16,858 nt of DNA from Gammaproteobacteria bacterium. GTDB taxonomy: Bacteria > Pseudomonadota > Gammaproteobacteria > DSM-19610. Shown here in pieces: positions 1-6,358 of the stretch; position 1 is the stretch's first letter, and each line of letters starts with the position of its first letter. Location of the stretch: NCBI GenBank assembly GCA_011371465.1, contig DRQL01000162.1:1-16858 (forward strand). The letters are read 5' to 3'. The translations under genes and the position numbers were made by a program. Below the pieces are notes generated by a model, which saw only the letters and a program-made list of their open reading frames with translations, ran no database searches and was not told where the DNA came from.

Positions 1-114
1 GCCGGTGGTGCGGCCCAGCAGTGCCGCCAGTTGTGTTTGTGAGAGCAACAGACCGTAACGTTCGGTGAGCTGGTTCTCCAGTGTTGCCATGCTGAGGCTT
101 GCAGTATCTTGCAT
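1..114 (-). CDS. Partial small protein, possible DNA-binding regulator or excisionase-like factor
   Basis: Only the first 38 codons are present; the gene runs off the left edge. The start is ATG at 112-114, preceded by AAGGAG (125-130) at a 10-nt distance. A second in-frame ATG at 88-90 has no Shine-Dalgarno sequence. The visible protein contains LENQLTERYGLLLSQ followed by TQLAALLGRTTG. This reads like the first two helices of a helix-turn-helix of the kind found in small AlpA/excisionase-like and plasmid-related DNA-binding proteins of integrated elements. That assignment is by resemblance only, since the recognition helix is outside the window. An operator-like dyad overlaps its ribosome-binding site, which would fit autoregulation. 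Confidence 0.6.
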   Translation of the reverse strand, partial: MQDTASLSMATLENQLTERYGLLLSQTQLAALLGRTTG

Positions 115-119
115 AGTCA

Positions 120-149
120 GTGATCTCCTTGTACATGATTCGGAGACAC
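120..149. promoter_or_regulatory. Operator-like dyad, copy A
   Basis: GTGATCTCC (120-128), 13 bp, then GGAGACAC (142-149). The two halves are near-inverted copies (GTG[A]TCTCC / GGAGACAC), with half-site centres about two helical turns apart. The motif covers the Shine-Dalgarno of the partial gene at 1-114. A second copy with the same half-sites, the same 13-bp spacing but a different spacer lies at 288-317. Conserved halves with a free spacer are typical of a dimeric repressor site; the binding protein is unknown. Confidence 0.5.
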
Positions 150-287
150 GAGATTGCACAATCCGTTACGTGATTTCCAGAACTAAACTCTTAGCAACGT
201 GCTATGAAATCCCTTAAATAGCAGTGTAAGCGCGAAGTTATGTTCCAGAATTAATTTGCCGTGAACTGTCTGCGGTTTGCGTTACTC

Positions 288-317
288 GTGATCTCCATTG
301 ATTAAATATGGAGACAC
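288..317. promoter_or_regulatory. Operator-like dyad, copy B
   Basis: GTGATCTCC (288-296), 13 bp, GGAGACAC (310-317). It repeats copy A with identical half-sites and spacing but an unrelated spacer. Similarity continues for about 8 bp beyond the right half (ag-n-TTGC). Copies A and B start exactly 168 bp apart, which is 16 turns at 10.5 bp per turn, so proteins bound at both would face the same side of the helix. Confidence 0.5.
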
Positions 318-346
318 AAGCTTGCCAATGGAGGGCTATGTTAACC

Positions 347-384
347 AGCTCGAAAGCGCACCTTTACAGGCGTGCTTTCGAGCT
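347..384. repeat. Perfect 11-bp inverted repeat downstream of the integrase
   Basis: AGCTCGAAAGC (347-357) pairs with GCTTTCGAGCT (374-384) around a 16-nt loop. It lies 31 bp past the integrase stop on the minus strand. No T-tract follows on either strand, so it is not a canonical intrinsic terminator. It could stop or stabilise the integrase transcript, or be a protein site. Confidence 0.5.
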
Positions 385-415
385 TGATTATGGACAGGGG
401 CTATGGTGGATGGAT

Positions 416-1456
416 TTAGCCCATCAACTGATCGAGTCGCGCCACCAGATCTTCCGCACGCAGATGTGTGTAACGCTTCAACATCTGCATGGACTTGTGG
501 CCGGAGATGGACGCGACTTCCTGATCACCGAGACCCGCTTCGACCAGGCGTGAGACCGCCTCGTGGCGCAGATCATGGAAGCGCAGGTTGGTGATCCTTG
601 TTTTCTTTATGATCTTTTTCCAGGCCATGCGGAATTCATACGGCCTGCGTTTGTCGTCGTGGCCAGGTTCACCGTAGAAAACAAGGTCGGTGTCGAAAGG
701 GCGTGCGGGATTGCGGAGTGCCTTGCGTAAAACCTTTTTTGCTTCACGGGTGAGTGGGACGGTGCGGGCGCTGCCATTCTTGGTATCGGTCAGCCGAACC
801 ACGCGGCGCACCAGATCGACCTGGCCGCGGCGCAAGCTGATGATTTCACCGGCACGCATCCCGGTAAAGAGAGCCGTGCGCACAATCCAGCCCAGCATCG
901 GGTTGGAGTGTTTGTCGCAGGCTTCGAGCAAGGTTTTTTCCTCATCGGCACTCAGGCGCCGGTTGCGGCCCTGCCCGGGTGGCGGTTTGCGGATATTCAT
1001 GACCGGGTTGTAGATCAGCCCCAACCGCCATTCCTTGATGGCAATGGTGAACAGGTGCGAGAGCAGGGAGAGTTCCAGCCGCACGGTATTTGCCGACTTG
1101 CCGGCGGCCAGCCGGTCATCGCGATATTTTGCGATCAGACCCGGATTGAGTGCGGCCAGACTGTAGTCGCCGAGCTCGGCCTTCAATGCTTTGGCCTTGT
1201 GCTTCTCGGCCGCATGCGTACTTGGCTTCTTTGTGGAAGATACTTCCAGCAGGTAGCGGTCAAGCGCTTTCTTGAGCAGCAACTGGATGGCTTCAGTACG
1301 GTCGATGTAAACGCCACGCACCATTTCATCTTCCGTGCTGCGCGCCCAGTCTTCGGCATCGCGTTTAGTGCGAAAGGTTTTGATCGTGGTCGGCCAGCCG
1401 CGTTTGCGGACGACTGCTTTCCACGTTTTTGAAGGTGTCTTTGTAATCGTTGCCAC
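416..1456 (-). CDS. int: Tyrosine recombinase / phage-type integrase
   Basis: A 346-residue site-specific recombinase that would catalyse integration and excision of the element at the neighbouring tRNA. An N-terminal SAM-like core-binding region spans roughly residues 60-150 and the catalytic domain roughly 165-340. All catalytic residues are visible: R201 (GMRAGEI), K226 in the beta-hairpin (DTKNGSA), H294 and R297 (FHDLRH), H320 (SGH) and the nucleophile Y329 (KRYTH). The start is GTG at 1454-1456 with GGAAG just upstream. The gene is co-oriented with the tRNA and begins 98 bp after its 3' end. The reading frame is intact, so the enzyme is probably functional. The upstream gap carries a 10-bp tandem repeat that may be an integrase or accessory-protein arm site. 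Confidence 0.93.
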   Translation of the reverse strand: MATITKTPSKTWKAVVRKRGWPTTIKTFRTKRDAEDWARSTEDEMVRGVYIDRTEAIQLLLKKALDRYLLEVSSTKKPSTHAAEKHKAKALKAELGDYSLAALNPGLIAKYRDDRLAAGKSANTVRLELSLLSHLFTIAIKEWRLGLIYNPVMNIRKPPPGQGRNRRLSADEEKTLLEACDKHSNPMLGWIVRTALFTGMRAGEIISLRRGQVDLVRRVVRLTDTKNGSARTVPLTREAKKVLRKALRNPARPFDTDLVFYGEPGHDDKRRPYEFRMAWKKIIKKTRITNLRFHDLRHEAVSRLVEAGLGDQEVASISGHKSMQMLKRYTHLRAEDLVARLDQLMG

Positions 1457-1487
1457 AGTGTCTTCCGGTACCCGTTCCAGCTTGCAG

Positions 1488-1508
1488 GTGTACCGAAAGT
1501 GTACCGAA
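1488..1508. repeat. Tandem decamer GTGTACCGAA with 11-bp period
   Basis: GTGTACCGAA occurs at 1488-1497 and 1499-1508, so the copies are one helical turn apart. They lie between the integrase start and the tRNA 3' end. Short phased direct repeats beside an att core are typical of integrase or directionality-factor arm sites. A shorter match (AAGTGTACCG, 1644-1653) lies on the other side of the tRNA, outside the element, and may be chance. Confidence 0.55.
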
Positions 1509-1554
1509 GCACGCCACCATTACAACAAGAGGAAGCGTAAGGTACTGTTTGGAT

Positions 1555-1631
<77 letters not shown>

Positions 1632-1663
1632 GTAATGATGCGGAAGTGTACCGTGCAAGCGGG

Positions 1664-1689
1664 AGTGCGTCACCTGCCGGTGACGCACT
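1664..1689 (-). terminator. Strong hairpin after rpoD
   Basis: AGTGCGTCACC (1664-1674), loop TGCC, GGTGACGCACT (1679-1689). It is a perfect 11-bp stem starting 16 nt past the rpoD stop. No U-tract follows in the minus-strand transcript, so it may be a weak terminator, a 3'-end stabiliser or a processing signal before the tRNA rather than a canonical intrinsic terminator. Confidence 0.5.
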
Positions 1690-1704
1690 TGATCAGTTTC
1701 AGAT

Positions 1705-3525
1705 CTACTCGATTTCCAGGAAGCTGCGCAGCTGCTCGGAACGGCTCGGGTGGCGCAGTTTGCGCAGTGCCTTGGCTTCGATCTGGCGGATGCGCTCGCG
1801 GGTGACGTCGAACTGCTTGCCGACTTCTTCCAGCGTGTGATCGGTGTTCATGTCGATACCGAAGCGCATGCGCAGTACTTTGGCTTCACGCGGGGTTAGG
1901 CCGGACAGCACTCCCTGGGTGGCTTCTTTCAGGCCGGCGCCGGAGGCGGAATCGACCGGTGAGTCGATGTTGCTGTCCTCGATGAAGTCGCCCAGGTGTG
2001 AGTCCTCGTCGTCGCCAATCGGGGTTTCCATGGAGATGGGTTCCTTGGCGATCTTGAGCACCTTGCGTACCTTGTCTTCCGGCATGTCCATGCGTTCGGC
2101 CAGTTCTTCGGGCGTGGGCTCGCGGCCCATTTCCTGCAGCATCTGGCGGCTGATGCGGTTCAGCTTGTTGATGGTCTCGATCATGTGCACCGGGATACGG
2201 ATGGTGCGTGCCTGGTCGGCGATGGAGCGCGTGATGGCCTGGCGAATCCACCAGGTGGCGTAGGTCGAGAACTTGTAGCCGCGGCGGTATTCGAACTTGT
2301 CGACGGCCTTCATCAGGCCGATGTTGCCTTCCTGGATCAGGTCGAGGAACTGCAGGCCGCGGTTGGTGTATTTTTTGGCGATGGAGATCACCAGGCGCAG
2401 GTTGGCTTCCACCATTTCCTTCTTGGCGCGCCGGGCCTTGGCCTCGCCGATCGACATGCGGCGGTTGATGTCCTTGATGTCGTTGATCATCAGGCTGGTG
2501 GTGTTCTGGATGTTCACCAGCCGGTTCTGGGCGCGCAGGATCTCTTCCTTGTGCTGTTCCAGCACCGGGGAATACTTGTGTCCGCCGGCAATCTGCTGGT
2601 CCAGCCACTTCAGGTCGGTTTCATTATCCGGGAAGGAGGTAATGAAGTCCTTGCGCGGCATGTGCGCCTTGTGCACGCAGATGTCCATGATGACGCGTTC
2701 GTGTGAGCGGATCTGCGCCACGCTCTTGCGCAGGTTGGCAGTCAACACTTCCACCATGCGCGGCGCCAGTTTCAGGCAGGCGAGGTGCGCCACGATCTGG
2801 GCGCGCAGCTTTTCGATCTTTGCCTTGTTCCGCGTCTTGCCGTTGAGCGCGGTCAGCCATTTGTCGTAGGTTTTTTGCAGGTCTTCGAAGAAGATGCGGG
2901 TTTCTTCCGGGTCGGGACCGGTATCCGGTACGGCGGTTTCCGTATCGTCGTCATTGTCGTCAGAGGAAGCGGTACGCGCAGCACCGGGCGCCGGGATAGG
3001 TTCGTCGGCGGCATTCGGGTCGATAAAGGCGGTAAACAGGTCGGACAGGCGGGCATCGCCGGCCTCGACCTTCTTATATTCGGCGAGCAGTACCCGGGAG
3101 GAGTCGGGGTAACTGGCCAGCGCGGAATACACCTGGCCCAGACCGTCCTCGATGCGTTTGGCGATCTCGATTTCGCCTTCGCGCGTCAGCAGTTCCACCG
3201 TGCCCATTTCTCGCATATACATGCGGACCGGGTCGGTGGTGCGACCGAACTCGCTGTCGACGGTGGCCAGCGCAGCGGCAGCCTCTTCCGCAGCGACTTC
3301 ATCGGTGCTGGAGGCGGCACTGGTGAGGATCAGGGTATCCGCATCCGGTGCGGTTTCGTGCACCTGGATACCCATGTCATTGATCATGCCGATAATATCT
3401 TCGATCTGTTCCGGATCGACGATGTCGTCAGGCAGGTGATCGTTGACTTCGGCGTAGGTCAGGAAGCCCTGTTCCTTGCCTTTTGCGATCAACAGCTTGA
3501 GTTGCGATTGTTGGTCCTGGTTCAT
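1705..3525 (-). CDS. rpoD: RNA polymerase primary sigma factor, sigma-70
   Basis: The housekeeping sigma factor, about 606 residues and close to the family norm of about 615. Region 1.1 covers roughly 1-80. Region 1.2 begins with DPVRMYMREMGT near residue 100. The non-conserved insert has an acidic run (DDNDDD, about 190). Region 2 holds the highly conserved ANLRLVISIAKKYTNRGLQF near 375-395 and the -10 recognition helix YATWWIRQAI near 423. Region 3 runs about 450-530 and region 4.2 has the helix-turn-helix TLEEVGKQFDVTRERIRQIE near 565-585. I chose the ATG at 3523-3525, which gives the usual MNQDQQSQL start; a GTG directly before it is the alternative. It is the last gene of the rpsU-yqeY-dnaG-rpoD operon, with a possible promoter of its own. 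Confidence 0.98.
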   Translation of the reverse strand: MNQDQQSQLKLLIAKGKEQGFLTYAEVNDHLPDDIVDPEQIEDIIGMINDMGIQVHETAPDADTLILTSAASSTDEVAAEEAAAALATVDSEFGRTTDPVRMYMREMGTVELLTREGEIEIAKRIEDGLGQVYSALASYPDSSRVLLAEYKKVEAGDARLSDLFTAFIDPNAADEPIPAPGAARTASSDDNDDDTETAVPDTGPDPEETRIFFEDLQKTYDKWLTALNGKTRNKAKIEKLRAQIVAHLACLKLAPRMVEVLTANLRKSVAQIRSHERVIMDICVHKAHMPRKDFITSFPDNETDLKWLDQQIAGGHKYSPVLEQHKEEILRAQNRLVNIQNTTSLMINDIKDINRRMSIGEAKARRAKKEMVEANLRLVISIAKKYTNRGLQFLDLIQEGNIGLMKAVDKFEYRRGYKFSTYATWWIRQAITRSIADQARTIRIPVHMIETINKLNRISRQMLQEMGREPTPEELAERMDMPEDKVRKVLKIAKEPISMETPIGDDEDSHLGDFIEDSNIDSPVDSASGAGLKEATQGVLSGLTPREAKVLRMRFGIDMNTDHTLEEVGKQFDVTRERIRQIEAKALRKLRHPSRSEQLRSFLEIE

Positions 3526-3576
3526 CACCCGATGGTGTCCCCGTTACGTAAGTGTCCGGTAAAAAGTCAAACGACC

Positions 3577-3605
3577 ATTGTAGCCTACGCAGGCTATATT
3601 AGCCA
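3577..3605 (-). promoter_or_regulatory. Candidate internal promoter for rpoD
   Basis: On the minus strand, TACAAT (3577-3582, 5 of 6 to TATAAT) lies 17 bp from a poor -35 (TGGCTA, 3600-3605), about 50 bp upstream of rpoD. A perfect 6-bp dyad (TAGCCT/AGGCTA, 3581-3596) overlaps the -10 and could be an operator. An internal rpoD promoter is known in the E. coli operon, but I see no heat-shock (sigma-32) consensus here. Confidence 0.4.
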
Positions 3606-3627
3606 GTTCTGTTGCTGGTCATCTGCA

Positions 3628-5385
3628 TCACTGCGAGATGGGCTGATGTTCTACAAGTAGCTGTTTCAGCTCCTGTTTCTCTGCATCCGTCAATCCCTGG
3701 CCCTGTTCCTGCAAAAGCAGTTGCTCGGTGCGCTGACGGGTCCGTTGTTCAAGCAGACGCTGTATCGCGCCCATAAATTCCGCGGTATACCCGTCTGCAG
3801 GCACTTCCAGCGGCTGCGTGGCGAGCCTGGCCAGCTGGGATTCCTCCGGTTTGCCGCGCCAGTGCTCCAGGATGCCACCCAGTGAGAGATGCGGGCGCTG
3901 CCGTACTAATTCAAGCAGTTCCGTGAGCAAGCTGACCCCGGCCACTTCCAGGTCCTCGAATCCCGATGGACACTGAATCCCCGTGCCGAGTTCCGGTTGT
4001 TCCAGCAGCAGGCGGATGGCGACGCGTACCGGGCTGGGGCCGGCACCCCGTGCGCGTTGGTGCGGTGTTTGCCGCGGTGTCGGCGCCGGATCGCCGAACA
4101 CGCGCTCAGACAGTCGTTTCCGGTCGAGGCCGCTCTGTTGCGACAGCTGGTCCAGCATCAGGTCGCGGAACACCGAATCCGGCAATTTCTGCAGCAGCGG
4201 CCGGGCCAGTTCCACCAGGTGCGCGCGTCCATCGACACTACGGGTATCGACCTGCCGACCGAGCGATTCAAAGAAAAACTGCGAAAGTGGGACTGCATCG
4301 ACAGTTTTTTCCAGGAAAGCTTCCCGGCCGATACGCCGTACCAGGCTGTCGGGGTCTTCGCCTTCGGGTAAAAACAGGAAGCGGGCCTCCCGGCCTTCGC
4401 GCAATACCGGCAGGGCATTTTCCAGTGCCCGCCAGGCGGCGCGGCGCCCGGCGTTGTCCCCGTCAAAACAGAACACCACTTCGTGTACGGTGCGGAACAG
4501 CCGTTCCAGGTGCTCGGGCGTGGTTGCCGTACCCAGCGTGGCGACGGCATTACTCAAACCGAACTGCGCCAGTGCCACCACGTCCATATAGCCTTCGACC
4601 ACCAGCAGGCGTTCCAGTTTCTGGCTGGCCTTGCGGGCCTCGAACAGGCCGTACAATTCCTGGCCCTTGTGGAACACCGGGCTCTCGGGGCTGTTCATGT
4701 ATTTGGGTTTCTCGTCACCCAGCACGCGCCCGCCAAAGCCGATGGTACGCCCGCGGCGGTCGCGGATCGGAAACATAATGCGGTCCCGGAAGCGGTCGTA
4801 CAGGCGGCCGTCGTCCTTGCGCACCAGCAGCCCCAGCTCGACGGCCGCATTCTGCGTGTCGGTATCGGAACCCAGGTGTTTCAGGAGGGTATCCCAGCCT
4901 GGCGGTGCATAGCCAAGCCCGTAGGTGGCTGCAATTTCGCCGCTCAGGCCGCGCTGTTTGAGGTAGTCCACGGCCCTGGCGGACTGCGGGTGTTCGCGCA
5001 GCTGGCTGCGGTAAAAGCGCTCCGCGCGTTGCAACAGGCCATAGTGGTCTTCCCGTCGCGGGTCCGGCTGAAAGTCACTGCCCGCTTCGCGTGGCACTTC
5101 CACGCCTGCCGCGTGCGCCAGTTCCTCGATGGCTTCGGGAAACGAGAGATTTTCATAGTCCATCAGGAAGCCGACGGCGCTGCCGTGGGCGCCGCAGCCG
5201 AAACAGTGGTAGAACTGCTTGTTGGGACTGACGGTAAAGGACGGGGTTTTCTCGTTGTGGAACGGGCAGCAGGCCTGGTATTCGCGACCGGCCTTTTTCA
5301 GGTCCAGGCGGGATTCAATGACCTGCACGATATCGACGCGGTTGAGCAGGTCATCGATAAAGCTTTGCGGGATGCGGCCGGCCAT
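3628..5385 (-). CDS. dnaG: DNA primase
   Basis: Makes RNA primers at the replication fork in contact with the DnaB helicase. About 585 residues, the usual length. The N-terminal CHC2 zinc ribbon is intact with C40, H43, C61 and C64 (CCPFHNEKTP and YHCFGCGAHG). The central Toprim domain shows E264 (LLVVEGYMDVVAL) and D308/D310 (CFDGDNAGRR). The C-terminal ~150 residues are the helicase-interacting domain, less conserved. I set the start at ATG 5383-5385 (MAGRIPQSFI), matching the family start; an upstream in-frame GTG at 5422-5424 would add 13 residues unlike relatives. No good Shine-Dalgarno precedes the chosen ATG. It lies 65 bp after yqeY and 100 bp before rpoD in the operon. Confidence 0.97.
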   Translation of the reverse strand: MAGRIPQSFIDDLLNRVDIVQVIESRLDLKKAGREYQACCPFHNEKTPSFTVSPNKQFYHCFGCGAHGSAVGFLMDYENLSFPEAIEELAHAAGVEVPREAGSDFQPDPRREDHYGLLQRAERFYRSQLREHPQSARAVDYLKQRGLSGEIAATYGLGYAPPGWDTLLKHLGSDTDTQNAAVELGLLVRKDDGRLYDRFRDRIMFPIRDRRGRTIGFGGRVLGDEKPKYMNSPESPVFHKGQELYGLFEARKASQKLERLLVVEGYMDVVALAQFGLSNAVATLGTATTPEHLERLFRTVHEVVFCFDGDNAGRRAAWRALENALPVLREGREARFLFLPEGEDPDSLVRRIGREAFLEKTVDAVPLSQFFFESLGRQVDTRSVDGRAHLVELARPLLQKLPDSVFRDLMLDQLSQQSGLDRKRLSERVFGDPAPTPRQTPHQRARGAGPSPVRVAIRLLLEQPELGTGIQCPSGFEDLEVAGVSLLTELLELVRQRPHLSLGGILEHWRGKPEESQLARLATQPLEVPADGYTAEFMGAIQRLLEQRTRQRTEQLLLQEQGQGLTDAEKQELKQLLVEHQPISQ

Positions 5386-5450
5386 GAGGCTAATGGTAAG
5401 TGAAGCGCCGTGGTTCCGCACCACCGGCCGTGGCCGCGCGGAGGCGGGTA

Positions 5451-5897
5451 TCAGCCGGCGAGACGGGCCTTGATCCTGGCGCTGACTGCGCCCATATCGG
5501 CGCGGCCCTGCAACTGGTTTTTCAGCTGGCCCATGACTTTGCCCATATCTTTCATGCTGCTGGCGCCGGTGGCCTGCACGGCGGCCTCGATCAATGCATC
5601 GATCTCGGCGTCGTCCAGCGGTTCAGGCAGGTAGGACTTGAGAATATCGAGCTCGAAGCGTTCCTGTGCGGCGAGGTCATCGCGTCCGGCCTGTTCATAC
5701 TGGTCGAGCGAGTCGCGGCGCTGTTTCGACATCTTGTCCAGCACCGAGGTGACCTGCGCATCGTCGAGTTCGATGCGCTCGTCCACTTCGCGCTGCTTGA
5801 CCGCGGCCAGGATCAGGCGAATAACGCCCAGCCGCGGCTTGTCGCCGCCGCGCATGGCGTCTTTCATATCCTGCTGGAGCCTGTCCTTCAGGGACAC
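5451..5897 (-). CDS. yqeY: GatB/YqeY family protein
   Basis: A 148-residue protein of the YqeY family, related to the tail domain of GatB, the tRNA-binding part of Asp/Glu-tRNA amidotransferase. Its function as a free-standing protein is not established. Recognisable family features are the N-terminal SLKDRLQQDMKDAMR, the basic VIRLILAAVKQREVDER helix, and the C-terminal MGKVMGQLKNQLQGRADMG. The start is GTG at 5895-5897, with no clear Shine-Dalgarno. It sits 27 bp after rpsU and 65 bp before dnaG, an insertion into the macromolecular-synthesis operon also seen in pseudomonads. The product may act with tRNA or translation, but that is inference from family and position. Confidence 0.93.
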   Translation of the reverse strand: MSLKDRLQQDMKDAMRGGDKPRLGVIRLILAAVKQREVDERIELDDAQVTSVLDKMSKQRRDSLDQYEQAGRDDLAAQERFELDILKSYLPEPLDDAEIDALIEAAVQATGASSMKDMGKVMGQLKNQLQGRADMGAVSARIKARLAG

Positions 5898-5924
5898 GAT
5901 ACGGGTAACCGGAAAGGTGGAGAC

Positions 5925-6140
5925 TTAGTACAGGCGGGTACGGCGTGCGTTTTCGCGAGAGACTTTCTTGGCGTGGCGCTTTACGGCGGCAGCCTGCTTG
6001 CGTTTGCGTTCCTGGGTGGGTTTTTCGTAAAACTCACGGCGGCGGACCTCGGACAGGATGCCTGCCTTTTCGCAAGAGCGCTTGAAGCGTCGCAGGGCGA
6101 CCTCGAAAGGCTCGTTTTCACGTACTTTTACTTGTGGCAA
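5925..6140 (-). CDS. rpsU: Small ribosomal subunit protein S21
   Basis: A 71-residue basic protein of the 30S subunit, which in E. coli assists initiation by base-pairing of mRNA with 16S rRNA. The sequence follows the family end to end: KVRENEPFEVALRRFKRSCE, EVRRREFYEKPTQERKR and the C-terminal RENARRTRLY. The only start giving the conserved MPQVKV N-terminus is a TTG (6138-6140). It has a good Shine-Dalgarno (GAGGA) 8 nt upstream. An out-of-frame ATG overlapping that Shine-Dalgarno (6152-6154) opens an eight-codon ORF (MRKRLCHK) which ends inside rpsU. First gene of the operon. Likely transcribed from the promoter at 6178-6206. Confidence 0.96.
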   Translation of the reverse strand: MPQVKVRENEPFEVALRRFKRSCEKAGILSEVRRREFYEKPTQERKRKQAAAVKRHAKKVSRENARRTRLY

Positions 6141-6177
6141 AGCCGTTTCCTCATGAATCGGAAAATTAAGGGCGCGT

Positions 6178-6206
6178 AGTGTACCAATGCGGCCCGCAAA
6201 GGTAAA
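6178..6206 (-). promoter_or_regulatory. Sigma-70 promoter of the rpsU-yqeY-dnaG-rpoD operon
   Basis: On the minus strand, -35 TTTACC (6201-6206), 17-bp spacer, -10 TACACT (6178-6183). This predicts a start near 6171 and a leader of about 30 nt before the rpsU TTG. Each hexamer matches consensus at four positions with optimal spacing. I found no LexA box (CTGT-N8-ACAG) here, unlike the E. coli operon. Confidence 0.6.
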
Positions 6207-6299
6207 TCACTGATTCCGGTGGATAGAGGACTGGCCTGAAGTCCTTTTGGTCCCCCGGAACCCCGTTCGTCCTGCGACACCGGCAGGGGCGGGACGTTT

Positions 6300-6324
6300 T
6301 GGTCCGGGTCAGCACACCGGACCA
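6300..6324. repeat. 8-bp inverted repeat between rpsU and tsaD
   Basis: TGGTCCGG (6300-6307) and CCGGACCA (6317-6324) form a perfect dyad with a 9-nt centre, 35 bp before tsaD. It has no terminator tail in either direction, so it may be an operator for the divergent region or chance in GC-rich DNA. Confidence 0.35.
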
Positions 6325-6346
6325 CGACCTCCCGCAACGGAACCGG

Positions 6347-6352
6347 TACCAT
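6347..6352 (+). promoter_or_regulatory. Candidate -10 element of tsaD (leaderless)
   Basis: TACCAT (4 of 6 to TATAAT) ends 6 nt before the tsaD ATG, which would put transcription start on the A of the ATG. There is no Shine-Dalgarno before tsaD and no convincing -35. The inference of a leaderless transcript rests on this spacing alone. Confidence 0.35.
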
Positions 6353-6358
6353 AACGGC

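Larger units (their letters stand above)
1..1554. mobile_element. End of an integrated genomic island or prophage (partial)
   Basis: An integrase gene starts 98 bp beyond the 3' end of a tRNA and is followed, away from the tRNA, by AT-richer DNA and a small putative regulator. This is the standard layout of a tRNA-integrated element; the far end lies outside the window. Stretch 131-415 has no gene that I can support. It holds paired dyad motifs and an 11-bp hairpin, and is visibly poorer in GC than the housekeeping genes to the right. The element class (prophage, ICE or island) cannot be decided here. Confidence 0.7.

Noticed and set aside
308..553. Plus-strand open frame (81 codons) overlapping the integrase 3' end
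   Set aside because: No Shine-Dalgarno at its start and more than half of it is antisense to the integrase.
908..1432. Plus-strand open frame (174 codons) opposite the integrase
   Set aside because: The integrase frame has the full set of catalytic residues; this one has no features.
2785..3660. Long plus-strand open frame (291 codons) opposite rpoD
   Set aside because: Antisense to an unmistakable sigma-70 gene; the translation has no family resemblance and reflects GC-rich codon bias.
4483..5403. Plus-strand open frame (306 codons) opposite dnaG
   Set aside because: Shadow of the primase gene, whose catalytic motifs are all in the minus-strand frame.
6227..6248. Terminator-like hairpin with TTTT on the plus strand
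   Set aside because: Only a 6-bp stem, and no plus-strand gene lies upstream to terminate.
6141..6300. LexA/SOS box before rpsU, as in E. coli
   Set aside because: No CTGT-N8-ACAG-like site is present in the gap.
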